Shown here one piece after another: positions 1 through 9,595 of a stretch of DNA of 64,000 nucleotides (position 1 is its first letter; each line of letters begins with the position of its first letter). Below the pieces are notes generated by a model. The model was not told the DNA's origin. It did not search any database and saw nothing but the letters and a program-made list of their open reading frames with translations. The position numbers and the translations under genes were made by a program. The stretch lies in the NCBI GenBank assembly GCA_017163975.1, contig JAFFSR010000264.1, positions 7,421,001-7,485,000 of the forward strand, in the 5' to 3' direction. The stretch is from Anastatus disparis (Eukaryota > Arthropoda > Insecta > Hymenoptera > Eupelmidae).

Positions 1-140
1 CAGATAGCATGAAAATGTTTGTGTGTGAATAATACGTAGGTACATGTACATATACATTTATCTGTATACATAAAAATATTCAAATTAAAAAAATAGTGAA
101 ACATATACATGTGCAACATAATTTATAAAAAAAAAAATTA

Positions 141-212
141 TGTTTAGTCGGGAATTGAACTACCGACAGATATCATACAAGTCCGTCACCTTCGATTCGC
201 AGTTACGCCTAC
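141..212 (-). other. tRNA-like segment, possible SINE head
   Basis: On the minus strand positions 147-167 fold as a T-arm: a GTCGG/CCGAC stem enclosing TAGTTCAATTC, which resembles the Pol III B box. Upstream on that strand is a weak A-box-like stretch (about 190-212) and a possible anticodon-type stem (GACGGA/TCTGTC). An A-rich tract at 127-138 follows, as expected for a tRNA-derived SINE rather than a working tRNA. The acceptor stem is not convincing, so I do not call a tRNA gene. Confidence 0.35.
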
Positions 213-480
213 TGGGGGATACGCGTTGAATGGGCGTTTTGTCCCTAAGTGGTGAGATGATACCACACTTACTAAGTCAAACGTCCCACAGCGCCTGCCC
301 TAAAAATGTAAATGCGTCTTTATAATTATACGTAAATCCTAATATATGTGAATATGTATTGAAGTATAAATATGATATAATAGCATATAAAATAGTATGT
401 TGTAAGTAAATATGTGTTTTGCACAGCAAATATTTATAAAATATAAAATGAAAAATAGAATGTTGAACAGAATCGTAACA
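205..480. repeat. Dispersed repeat, copy 1 (second copy near 7690-8030)
   Basis: The segment with ACGCGTTGAATGGGCGTTTT followed by GTCCCTAAG at 220-256 reappears at about 7698-7731 as a close variant. In both places an AT-rich tail follows containing ATGTAAATGCG and TATAATATTA-like words. The two copies flank unrelated DNA and look like one interspersed family, perhaps the body of the tRNA-like repeat beside it. No coding potential was seen. Confidence 0.4.
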
Positions 481-540
481 CAATACCTTTCGAACGGTGA
501 AAAAGGATAAAATTAACCAAATGATATTTGAATTGTTGAC

Positions 541-790
541 TTCCTCAAAGCCTCTGGGAACCTTACGCTGGAATCATCCTGGAAGCTTCTAGCATTTTTA
601 TAGAAGCTTCCATGAAGTATTTTTAGAACTTTACGGCAATCTTCCTTGAAAGCTTCTTGTAAGATTCAAAAGGCTTTTATACTAGCTTCCATGGAAGCTT
701 ACTGATTTCTTCCACGGAAGCTTCCTGGAATCTTCCATTGAATCTTTCTGAAAGAAAAGTGCACGGGACATTTTACACTTCCAGGAAGCT
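541..790. repeat. Dyad-word repeat built on GGAAGCTTCC / TTCCATGGAA
   Basis: Short perfect palindromes recur about every 15-30 bases: GGAAGCTTC, GAAGCTTCCATG, CTTCCATGGAAGC, ACGGAAGCTTCC and CCAGGAAGCTT. The block could fold into many alternative small hairpins. It abuts the 5' side of the hAT-like coding remnant, so it has either truncated that element or was inserted into it. It resembles in style the other dyad-word blocks of this window, but I see no CCCTATT-type terminus here. Confidence 0.55.
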
Positions 791-832
791 TTAATAGACT
801 CAAAAAATTACTCCTTATTCTTACTGAAAAAA

Positions 833-1389
833 AATCGTATAAGTGAGTCAATTGCAGACATTATACCGAAAGAATTCAAGGAATTAATAGCTCTTCCAAG
901 CTTTAAAGAGGCTATGTTAACCTATTCTCGTTCTGAAAAACGTGTTGACCATTTTTGGAAAGATATAGTAAGAGAAAAATATATATTAATTTTATGCAAA
1001 TTGTAAAGCTAATATGCTGCTTATTTCACGGTAATGCAAACGCCGAACGTGGATTTTTAGTAAATTCCGAATGTTTATTCGATAATATGAAAGAAGATTC
1101 TCTCATCGCTAAGCGTCAAGTGTATGATTATATGGTAAGTCAAAATAGTTTAAAAGAGTATGAAGTGCCAAAAGCTCTTATACAAAGTGCAAGAAATGCT
1201 TATTCTCGCTATTCAGCTGCGTTGAAGGAGAAAAGGCTAAAAAAGCTAGCAGAAGGTGAACATCGATCTAAGTGTAAGGCTAATGATTTAAAAATTAAAC
1301 AACTTCAATCACAACGTACAAAATTATTAGAAGAAGCAAAAAAAGAAGCTGTGGCAACAGAGGAGAAAATAGCGGCAATGAAAAAATAA
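833..1389 (+). pseudogene. hAT-like transposase C-terminal remnant
   Basis: Two reading frames join into one protein-like stretch. Frame 2 (about 833-985) gives a segment containing PKEFKELIALPSF, EAMLTYSRSEKRVDHFW. Frame 1 (955-1389) continues with LICCLFHGNANAERGF, resembling the S/GNAxxERxFS motif of hAT dimerisation domains, then a lysine/glutamate-rich coiled-coil tail ending at a TAA. A one-base frameshift in the A-rich run near 970-985 separates the frames, so the gene is dead. The N-terminal DNA-binding domain and most of the catalytic core are missing, cut off by the AAGCTT repeat upstream. This family of hAT-like insect proteins is known to me only as uncharacterised. Assignment to hAT is supported by the TIR downstream. 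Confidence 0.6.
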
Positions 1390-1768
1390 TATTGTCTTAT
1401 AATTAATATTTTATGTATTAGTATTTATATAATATTTATAGTATTTATAAATTGTTTATAATATTTCTGTGCAATTTTAAAATTAAGAAATATTTATAAA
1501 AAAGCATATATATTGTTTTGATATAATTTCAATTATATATTGTTAATATTATCATTAAGCCCTTACGATACAATTACACACTCTTGAAACCTAATCTATT
1601 GGTTGAGAAATAATATTACACTATATAAATTAAATACACTTCTATAAATTATAAAACTTAAAATCATAAAAAAGTATATGAAAATACTCCTGAAAATTTT
1701 ATAAAATTTGTTTGGAAAAACCTGGAATTCTCAGGGAATTTTATTGACTTATTTAACTAGACACCCTG
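833..1768 (+). mobile_element. 3' part of a hAT-type DNA transposon
   Basis: The coding remnant is followed by about 380 bases of AT-rich 3' region, ending ACTAGACACCCTG at 1756-1768. Its reverse complement, CAGGGTGTCTAG, is a typical hAT-type terminus (CAGGG start). The matching 5' TIR is not found upstream, so this is a 5'-truncated copy. An 8-bp target duplication cannot be tested without the other end. Confidence 0.55.
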
Positions 1769-1807
1769 AATTAGCAAATAATATTTATTTTCAAGTTACC
1801 TTTTTAA

Positions 1808-1937
1808 GAGCAGGCCGAACTATCTGTCCTTATCTAATAGTGTTTTCATCATTTATATAAACACTATTGGCTGCCAATTTTTCCGTGTTACAGCCAATGA
1901 TGTTTACATAAATGATGAAAAACACTATTAGACAAAG
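1808..1937. mobile_element. TTAA-target MITE fragment, left part
   Basis: TTAA (1804-1807) is followed by GAGCAGGCCGAACTATCTG then TCCTTATCTAATAGTG, the terminus seen in several other MITEs here. Internal sequence 1838-1870 and 1891-1929 is self-complementary (AATAGTGTTTTCATCATTTA against its inverse). The right end is cut off at GACAAAG by the palindromic element starting at 1940. A related right end lies at 4347-4430. Confidence 0.6.
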
Positions 1938-1939
1938 TA

Positions 1940-3576
1940 GTCCGGGAGCGGGCAATGCCGGCGTTTGCAATTTATAAGCGAGGGTCCGAAGAGGTGATTC
2001 TTATAGAGAAAAATCCGTAGATTACGAATATATAATACCATTAGTTTTTTCATCCGAGTGGTACCATATTGTTTAAAATACATTTTTTTAAGCAAAATAC
2101 CACAATAATAATTTTTTGATCTCGAACCTATTTTTTCTTAAAATATAGCTCAAAACAAGAAAAAAATCTTTTATAAGTCATCTACATAAAATTCATAATT
2201 TAGATTTTATTAGCATTTAAAAGTTGAAAATTTACGATTTTAGTCAACTTTAAGGTCAAAATGTAGAATGAATAAGTAACCTAGAGCTATAATTCAAATA
2301 CGTACTCATTCCGCAACTCTTAATTCATCAATCCTATCGTAGAGAATTTCTAAAATATACAAAAAAATAAAGAGTAGCAATGAATAAAAAGGTCGTGCTT
2401 AAGAGTTTCATTAACGTGTTATTGCAATGGTTCCATTCTACAGGCGCATGGCTATGCGGAAATCGAAACCGCGCGCTTGACTAAAATGCAACTTTAATGT
2501 GAATATTCTTATTTATTTAATAATATCTTTTTTGGTGATATATTTTTAAGTTTATACATATATGTGTGTAAAAAATTTTTTGATGACCATACATTTTTGG
2601 AAAAAATTAAATACTTTTTGTTAAAAATCGTGCTCAATGTACCTGAATATCCGTAAATTAAAATATATTGATTTTTAGCTTATTTAGAGGGTAGATTTGC
2701 TTTCGAAAGATTTAATTTTTAATTTTTCTCAAAGAAAATAAATGAAATATCGTGAAATAGCGATAAATTTCTTAAATTTCTTAAAGCAAGTCTATCCTCT
2801 AAATAAGCTAAAAATCAATATATTTTAATTTACGGATATTCAGGTACATTGAACACGATTTTTAATAAAAAGTATTTAATTTTTTCCAAAAATGTATAAT
2901 TAACAAAAAAAATTTCATTAAAAAATTTTTTACCAAAACAATTTTTTACACACATGTATGTATAAACTTAAAAATATATCACTAAAAAAGATATTATTAA
3001 GTAAATAAGAATATTCACATTAAAGTTGCATTTTAGTCAAGCACGCGGTTTCGATTTCCGCATAGCAACGCGCCTGTAAAATGGAACCATCGCAATAACA
3101 CGTTTATGAAACTCTTAAATACGACCTTTTTATTTCTTGCTATTCTTTATTTTTTTGTATATTTTAGAAATTCTCTACGATAGAATTGATGAACTAAGAG
3201 TTGCAGAATAAGTACGTATTTGAATTATAGCTCTAGGCTACTTATTCATCCTACAATTTAACCTTAAACTCGACTGAAATCGTAAATTTTCAACTTTTAA
3301 ATGCTAATAAAATCTAAATTATGAATTTTTTTGTAGATGACTTATGAAAGATTTTTTTCTTGTTTTGAGCTATATTTCAAGAAAAAATTGGTCCGGGATC
3401 AAAAAATTATTATTGTGGTATTTTGCTTAAAAAAATGTATTTTAAACAATATGGTACTACTCGGATGAAAAAACTAAGGGTATATTCGTAATCTACGGAT
3501 TTTTTTCTATAAGAATCACCTTTTTTTGGACCCTCACCTATGAATTGCATACGCCGTTTATTGTCCGCTCCCGGAC
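1940..3576. mobile_element. 1.64-kb palindromic element with TA target duplication
   Basis: The left end, TA then GTCCGGGAGCGG (1938-1951), is mirrored by CCGCTCCCGGAC then TA (3565-3578). The whole 1637 bases is one inverted repeat with arms of about 800 bases and a centre near 2758; for example the CCACAATAATAATTTTTTGA region at 2100 pairs with its complement near 3400. TA flanks suggest a Tc1/mariner/pogo-like mechanism. There is no transposase; open frames in the arms are by-products of the inverted sequence. It interrupts the MITE that begins at 1808. Confidence 0.7.
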
Positions 3577-3837
3577 TATATTGTTTATTTGCGAAGATTG
3601 AGGAATGAAATTTGGACCATACTTTAATACTTGAACTTTGATATAAAATCATTTCCGGTATGAAAATAAGTTTTTCAAAAGCTTACAAGATTATTTTAAA
3701 GTATACGCAGTTTCTGTTCTTTTAGAAGACGGGGACGAGACATCTTTCTTGTGAATAAAAAATTTATTCGCTGAGTTCAAAATTTTGTTACGGAAAAGAA
3801 TTTACTATATCGCAACTAAATATTAAAGAAAAAAAAT

Positions 3838-4134
3838 ACATGAAAAAACCCGAAAATTTTTCATGTAAAAAACACGTAAGAAATACGTGTTTTTTATATG
3901 TGTTATTTACACGTACAAAAAACACGTGTTTTATAAGTAGGCAAGAATTTTTCACAAAATTTTACGTCAACAAAAATATGTGAAAAAATACGCGATAAAA
4001 ATACGTAATAAAAACACGTGAAAAAATGATTTGAAAAAACATCCAAATTCAAAATGTTTGGAACAAGTCTTATTTTCACGTGCTTTTTTTACGTGTTTTT
4101 CAATAGGTGAAAATAACACTATTTTTTTCAGTAG
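3838..4134. repeat. Dyad-word repeat built on AAACACGTGTTT
   Basis: AAAACACGTAAGAAATACGT, ACACGTACAAAAAACACGTG, AAACACGTGAAAAAATG and CACGTGCTTTTTTTACGTG recur through the block, each a complete or half CACGTG palindrome flanked by A or T runs. Read on the minus strand the block opens CCCTACTGAAAAAAATAG (near 4135) and contains CCTATTGAAAAACACGT, resembling the ends of the other dyad-word elements. A second half-copy is at 50310-50412. Confidence 0.6.
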
Positions 4135-4346
4135 GGAGCGCTCGCTAGATACCAGTATAAAAGTTAAATTTTATAATTTTTTTAACAAAATAATTTCATC
4201 ACGTGGTTTTTGCATACTATGAGATCTACTGAGAATCTAAAATATAAACTATTTTTCGAGACTCATATTATTCAAAAACTACATAATTAAATTATTTTGT
4301 TCTTATTATAAAATTTAACCATTATACCAGTATCTAGCGGGCGCTG
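4135..4346. mobile_element. Small inverted-repeat element (AGCGCTCGCTAGATACC ends)
   Basis: AGCGCTCGCTAGATACCAGT at 4137 is mirrored by ATACCAGTATCTAGCGGGCG ending near 4345. The arms of about 60 bases continue into TTAAATTTTATAA/TTATAAAATTTAA. No open reading frame. It separates the CACGTG block from a MITE right end. Confidence 0.5.
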
Positions 4347-4430
4347 CCATTTTTTTCGTGTTACAGCCAATGGTGTTTACATAAACGATGAAAAACACTA
4401 TTAGACAAAGATAGGTAGTTCGACCTCTTC
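4347..4430. mobile_element. TTAA-target MITE fragment, right part
   Basis: The sequence CAGCCAATGGTGTTTACATA to CTATTAGACAAAGATAGG and CGACCTCTTC ends at TTAA (4431-4434). It is the same family as 1808-1937, whose own right end is missing. The two may be halves of one copy split by the intervening elements, or two independent truncated copies. Confidence 0.5.
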
Positions 4431-4816
4431 TTAAAAACTTTTTTTTATTTTAGAACGGCCCTTTGTTGTAATTGATAATTTTCACTATAAAATATATAAT
4501 AAATAAATTAATATCAATGTTTTTTACAAAGCGTCAAAACGACAAAATAGTAAATTGTCAGAATTTTTGCTAGAGTAGAAAGTTTAAAGATCGAAAAAAG
4601 TATTAAAATGAAATTATTTTTTAATGCAATATAGTTTTTTTATTAATATTAAATAATAAAATTACTTTGTGATTTATTTTTCGGAAATTATGCGGAGGTC
4701 ACGTCCCACATAGCATGAAATATTTCGGTGAAATATTTTGAAATATTTCATCAAAAATTTCAGTACAAGCTTTCATAAGCATTTCATAAATATTTCAAAG
4801 CAAGAAATATTATTAT

Positions 4817-7388
4817 TAGAGAAATTGGCCGGCTATGATTGGTCCAAATTGACAACAGATATAGTGGATCCTGAGTCTGCACTTGGCTGAATTTGTGATA
4901 ATCTTACTGCTGCTATTGAAAATTTAGTACCAGTAAAAATATTTAAATGTACGAAAAAGAAGCCACCATGGATGGATAGAGAGTTGTCACAGATGCAGTG
5001 CAGGAGGGATGCCACATATAGGCGATACAAACGGACAAACGTCAATAAGTATTTTTCAAAATTTTTAATTTTACGTAAGGCGTTGGACGAGCAGATTGAG
5101 CGTGCAAGAAATGAATACTATCATAACAGACTGTTCGAGGCTCTTGCAAGTGGTAATGTCTGGAAGGAGTTAAGAGAGCTGGGACTCTTATCCGGACCCC
5201 AAGGGGATCTGAATGGATTTGCTCCAGATGAGCTTAATGCGCACTTTGCTGGGGTGTCGATTTCGCCACATGATGATGGTGAGGAACGCAAGAAGTTTCT
5301 TTCTGAATGCAGCGAAAATGGTTTTGCTTTTAAATCAATTAATATTAACGATGTTATTCTTGCAGTTTCTCACTTCTCATCGCAGGCTCGTGGGGAGGAC
5401 GGCATTTCGCAAAGTGTGATACTTAAAGCATTACCATTTATTGGTGAACATCTTGTGACTCTGTTCAATTCCTCTCTTGCTCTGGGGGTTTTTCCCGGCC
5501 TTTGGAAACAGGCACGTATTGTGCCATTAAAGAAGTGCTCTGCACCCAAATCGCCTAAAGACTTCAGGCCTATTGCTATTTTATGTTTTCTTTCAAAGGT
5601 ACTTGAGAAGATGGCCCATGATCAATGGCAGGAGTACATTACTGCTAATAAAATACTTGACCCAATGCAGACTGCCTTCAAAAAGCATAACTCGACGCAA
5701 ACAGCTATTCTTAAATTAACTGATGACATAAGATCGGGTCTAGACAAAAAACTCGTTACTTTACTTTTACTTTTTGACTTTAGTGAGGCATTCGACACGA
5801 TCTCTCCCTTCAAGTTACTTACTAGGCTTAGATCGATGGGACTTTCCAGGGCTGCTCTCTTGTGGATTAACTCCTATATATCAGGATGGAAACAAATGGT
5901 TTCCACGCATTTAAACGAGGAATCGAGTTAGCTGACAACCAACCTAGGAGTTCCACAGGGTTCGGTACTGGGGCCTCTGTTGTTTTGTCTTTACATTAAT
6001 GACGTACGTGACGCTCTTGACTCTGGTTGCATCGAGCATTTACTCTATGCAGACGACCTGCAAATTTACACGCAGGTGCCTCGCGATAATGTGGAAGAGG
6101 GTATTCTTACGCTACAGACGGTGGCCAAAGCGGTGTCGGAGTGGGCTGCTGGTGTCTCTCTCACTTTGAATTCTAATAAAACCAAGGCAATCGTCTTTGG
6201 CAATGGTCGTTTTGTAAATTCTTTTTATGCTGATAGGTCACGTACGATTGATCTTGAGGGAGGCATTAGTATACCTTTCTCTGACTCCGTGACGAGTGTT
6301 GGTGTTGTGCTTGACCCTAAACTTTCATGGGTACCGCACGTTGATACAATTACAAAAAAGTTTAATAGAGTTTTGTATGCCCTGCGGTTTTTCCGTCGGT
6401 ACACCACGGAGACTCTGCGTAAACAGCTCGCAACCGCCCTGCTGTTTCCACATCTTGACTATTGTTCCGTAGTTCTGCTCAATGCTTCTCAGGAGTTGAG
6501 AAGACGAATACAGAGATTACAAAATTCATGTGTGAGATATGTAATGGGTTTGAGAATGGGTGATCATGTCTCTCCTTATAGAACCGCGTTGTGTTGGCTG
6601 CGCACTAATTCGAGGAGACAGTATTTTTTGGCTGTGCTTATGTACAAAATCCTGCGCATGAATACTCCGGAGCATCTAGTGAGTCTCTTCACTGGATTTG
6701 TACCTAGGGCGGCTACTAGGGGAGAGGCTGAGAATCTTGCAGTGCCCTTTATGCGCACTGAGACTGGAAGGAATTCCTTCCAAGTTCAAGGTGTGCATCT
6801 TTGGAATTCCCTACCTGCTGAAATTAAGTATCTTCCATCTATCAGCTTGTTTAAGACGGAAGTGAGGGGGTACTTGCTTGACCTTGAATAACGGATACTC
6901 TCTTTATGTTAATTTATTATCATGTATAGTCCCATATATAGATTTAAGGTGTGCTTGTATTTATAGTATGGATGATGAGCGCATGGTTGAGATTAAATGT
7001 ATTACTTTTTATTTATTTTTTTTTTGACTTTTTAATTCGTTTGATTTTATTATATTTTATTTTTAGATTGTTTTTACTAGTTTGACTCATAGATATTAAT
7101 TCGACAGATTTGTTTAATGTTATTTTATTGATGATTGTGTGTGTATTTTATTATTGTAATGATCTGTGATATCACTCTGAAAAGTGACTTACTTATGTAG
7201 TATTATGTAGTATTATCAGTTTTAGGAAATCGACTGTGATATCATGAGTGCAATAATTACATGTAATGTTACAGTATTATCTCATTTCTGTATTTTATTA
7301 TGTACTATATATTATATTTTTTGTTACACACTTTTTGTAAACTATTACAGAATAAAAACATATCTATCTATCTATCATATCTATCTAT
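4817..7388 (+). mobile_element. 5'-truncated CR1/L2-type non-LTR retrotransposon, copy 1
   Basis: Homology to the near-full-length copy at 55.8-61.9 kb starts abruptly at about 4817 in the linker before reverse transcriptase and runs through the 3' UTR. It ends in a (CTAT)n tract at 7360-7388 rather than poly(A), as is usual for CR1/L2-group elements. Truncation at the 5' end is normal for target-primed reverse transcription. It is inserted in the GAAATATTTC element. Confidence 0.85.
4819..6891 (+). pseudogene. Non-LTR ORF2 fragment: reverse transcriptase
   Basis: A single frame runs from 4819 to the natural TAA at 6889-6891, broken by in-frame TGA (4888-4890) and TAG (5929-5931). The second stop falls where the other copy has a TGG tryptophan just before the GVPQGSVLGPLLF motif. 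Visible reverse transcriptase motifs are FRPIAILCFLSKVLEKM, a FDFSEAFDT palm motif (the usual K replaced by E), GVPQGSVLGPLL and the catalytic YADD box at 6046-6057. The endonuclease half is absent because of 5' truncation. A conserved C-terminal extension after the RT matches the other copy closely. Non-functional. Confidence 0.88.
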
Positions 7389-7687
7389 CAATTATAAGTA
7401 GAATTATAATATAATCTTGATTTTCTGAAATAAAGTTGAAATTTAACTTAAATTTTTCATGAAATATTTTTATCGATGTTCGAATGATAATGTAATATTT
7501 AACAATTCGTAAAGGTTTCCTTGAAATATTTGTGCAAATATTACTGAAATATTTCAATAATCTTTCATGATAGATTTGTTTGATGGCGATAATGTTGCAA
7601 TGAAAGATTGCAGAAATCTTTAATTGCAACTTTTAGAAATATTTTCTTAAAATTTCATTCATTTGCAAGATATTTTATTTCCAGTTC

Positions 7688-8030
7688 CGCCGATAGGAGG
7701 ACGCGCGTTGAATACGCGTTTTGTCCCCAAGCGTTTAAAAAAGACCTTAGTTAGTATATAGGGCAAAAGCCAGCTGCTTCGTGCAACGACACGCATTGCT
7801 TATCTTGTAACAATGTAAATGCGACTAATACATAAATGGAAAACATGTGTGCGGATATGTATCAATGTATATGTATAATGAGTTATAATATTATATAGTA
7901 TCATGCAATAAAAATATATTTCATAATTACAATTTATGTAAATGCGACTTTATAAATGATGTCGATATGCAATTAATGTAGAAGTGTAATGCGTTATAAT
8001 ATTAAACAATGTTTCCTGAAATAAACTTTA
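7688..8030. repeat. Dispersed repeat, copy 2 (pair of 205-480)
   Basis: GACGCGCGTTGAATACGCGT then TTTGTCCCCAAGCG at 7698-7733 matches 215-257. ATGTAAATGCGACT occurs twice (about 7816 and 7938), giving a short internal duplication. AT-rich and non-coding. Confidence 0.4.
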
Positions 8031-8655
8031 AATCTTTCATAAACATTTCATAAAAGATTTATGTTGTTTCCCAAACGTTGCAATGCAATATTATATCAAT
8101 ATTTTTTTAATATTCGATAAAAATATTTACCAAAAATCTTGATGAAATCTTTCATAAATCTTTCAGAGAAATATTTATTTGCCATTGCACAGGCGGACAT
8201 AGCGAACTTTCAACAGCATTTCAATGAAAAATTTGTGAAATATTTCAAATTTTACTTGAAAATATTTCAGAAATATTTCATAAATATTTCATAAAAGATT
8301 TATATAAATGTTTAATTGTTGCTTTGAAATATATAATGAATAATTAAGAAATATTTCTTTGAAATATTTTCAAGTATATAGTCGAAATCTTTCATAAACA
8401 TTTCATGAAAGCCTTGTGTTGTTTTCTAAATATTGCAATGAATTATTATATCAATATTTCTTAAATATTTCTTAGAAATATTTACGAAAATCTTGTTAAA
8501 ATCTTTTATAAATCTTTCAGAGAAATATTTATTGGTCATTGCACACACGGACATAACGAACTTTCAATAACATTTCAATGAAACATTTATGAAATATTTC
8601 AAATCTTGCTTGCAAATATTTCATAAATATTTCATAAATATTTCATGCTAAGTGG

Positions 8656-8835
8656 GGTATCTCTGTCCTTTTCTAACCAAAGAATTAACTTTTTTGCAAA
8701 AACTAATAAGTTCAGCAAAAAATAAAGAGAAAGCCGCATTTCGTATCAAAAAAGCAAAATTATCTTTGATAAGAAAGAATTAATTTTATTGCTTTTTTCA
8801 AAATAACCTTGAAGCGGGCTTGACTTTATTCACGG
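8656..8835. mobile_element. Fragment of the TCTCTGTCCTTTTCTAA MITE clan
   Basis: GGTATCTCTGTCCTTTTCTA at 8655-8675 is the clan terminus seen intact at 52563-52952 and related to those at 26219 and 30000. No matching inverse end is found nearby, so this is half an element, probably ending around 8835. Confidence 0.4.
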
Positions 8836-8926
8836 TCGCCAGGTAATATTTTAATAACCGAATTTAAATTTACTTCATTAATTTAATCTATACATGCATA
8901 TACAAGGTGCATACAGCAATATTATA

Positions 8927-9000
8927 AAAGAAAATTACATTTATCGACGATCTCCTCCAGTGCAATACTCTTGGAGATGCGATAGTTAATAATTTTCTTT
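8927..9000 (+). ncRNA. Hairpin 1 of the array
   Basis: The outer helix of 11 bp pairs AAAGAAAATTA (8927-8937) with TAATTTTCTTT (8990-9000). TATCG (8942-8946) pairs with CGATA (8980-8984). The bulge is ACG against G. The inner helix pairs ATCTCC (8950-8955) with GGAGAT (8973-8978). The loop is TCCAGTGCAATACTCTT (8956-8972). Confidence 0.6.
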
Positions 9001-9026
9001 ACATGTGGAGTAGAGGGTAATATGAT

Positions 9027-9090
9027 AAAAGTTATTATCGACGACTCCATTGAGTGCAATACTTTAAAGAGTGCGATAGTAAACTTCTTT
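9027..9090 (+). ncRNA. Hairpin 2 of the array
   Basis: The outer helix is the weakest: AAGTT (9029-9033) with AACTT (9082-9086). TATCG (9036-9040) pairs with CGATA (9074-9078). The bulge is ACG against G. The inner helix pairs ACTC (9044-9047) with GAGT (9069-9072). The 21-base loop (9048-9068) contains GAGTGCAATACTTT. Confidence 0.5.
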
Positions 9091-9109
9091 ATTATTATGA
9101 GATATGTAG

Positions 9110-9172
9110 AAAAGTGTTTAAATCGACATCTTTGAGTGCAATACTCTTAGATGTGCGATAAATAACACTTTT
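9110..9172 (+). ncRNA. Hairpin 3 of the array
   Basis: The outer helix of 9 bp pairs AAAAGTGTT (9110-9118) with AACACTTTT (9164-9172). ATCG (9122-9125) pairs with CGAT (9156-9159). The inner helix of 6 bp pairs ACATCT (9126-9131) with AGATGT (9149-9154); the three-base 5' bulge of the other copies is missing here. The loop is TTGAGTGCAATACTCTT (9132-9148). Confidence 0.6.
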
Positions 9173-9190
9173 ATTTAATGCAAGATGAAT

Positions 9191-9256
9191 AAACAAATTA
9201 TTATCGACGACATATCCAAGTGCAATGCTCTTCAATGTGCGATAATTAATTTGTTT
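9191..9256 (+). ncRNA. Hairpin 4 of the array
   Basis: The outer helix of 10 bp pairs AAACAAATTA (9191-9200) with TAATTTGTTT (9247-9256). TATCG (9202-9206) pairs with CGATA (9240-9244). The bulge is ACG against G. The inner helix pairs ACAT (9210-9213) with ATGT (9235-9238). The 21-base loop (9214-9234) contains AAGTGCAATGCTCTT, where A-to-G in the loop keeps a G-T pair in the nested AGT/GCT mini-stem. Confidence 0.6.
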
Positions 9257-9431
9257 AGTATTTCTATAAAGAATGATAAATGAGGTGAGATGAGTTATAC
9301 TTTTATCAATAACTTTTTAAACACAGTCTCATTTAAATTTGAAATACTTAATCTTTTTATTAAAAAATTAAGAAAATATATATTTTACAAAGATTTAAAA
9401 GTTACTTAGTACTTTAAGACAGAATGCTTAA

Positions 9432-9457
9432 ATCTTATACTTCTGACAGTATAAGAT
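9432..9457. other. Short perfect hairpin downstream of the array
   Basis: ATCTTATAC (9432-9440) pairs perfectly with GTATAAGAT (9449-9457) around an 8-base loop. It does not share the core of the four-hairpin array. Confidence 0.4.
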
Positions 9458-9595
9458 CGAATGAATATAGTATCCATGTTAGATGTTACATGGTCGAACA
9501 CCTAAAAGATAATGAGAGAGCTTGCTTGGATTCACGCTCTTTTATATTATTTCATAAACCTTCTATGAGGTTCTATTTCTTATTGAAGAATTATA

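Larger units (their letters stand above)
4705..8656. mobile_element. Inverted-repeat element of GAAATATTTC words, split by a retrotransposon
   Basis: The left terminus CCCACATAGCATGAAATATT (4705) and right terminus AAATATTTCATGCTAAGTGG (ends about 8656) are inverse repeats. Both sides are packed with the perfect 10-bp palindrome GAAATATTTC and close variants (for example 4727-4810, 8225-8300, 8580-8650). The CR1-type copy at 4817-7388 lies inside it. The interior 7690-8030 holds the dispersed repeat also seen at 205-480. No transposase. Confidence 0.5.
8927..9256 (+). ncRNA. Tandem array of four covarying hairpins
   Basis: Four imperfect direct repeats, about 80-100 bases apart, each fold alone. 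Every copy has a variable outer helix, an invariant helix (T)ATCG/CGAT(A), a short asymmetric bulge, a second variable helix, and an apical loop containing AGTGCAATRCT(C/T)T. The variable helices differ completely in sequence yet remain base-paired in each copy, which is compensatory change. I do not recognise the motif: it is not hammerhead, twister, pistol, hatchet, IRE or tRNA-like. Structured RNA, a hairpin cluster of a transposon or single-stranded DNA structure are all possible. Strand is assigned only because the loop is written on the plus strand. No expression evidence can be seen. Confidence 0.6.

Noticed and set aside
8955..8975. Iron-responsive element (CAGTGC loop)
   Set aside because: Only the first hairpin has CAGTGC; the others have GAGTGC or AAGTGC, and the bulged C and 5-bp spacing are missing.
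8927..9256. CRISPR-like array
   Set aside because: Four spaced repeats, but each is a self-contained hairpin with varying stems, the DNA is eukaryotic and there are no cas genes.
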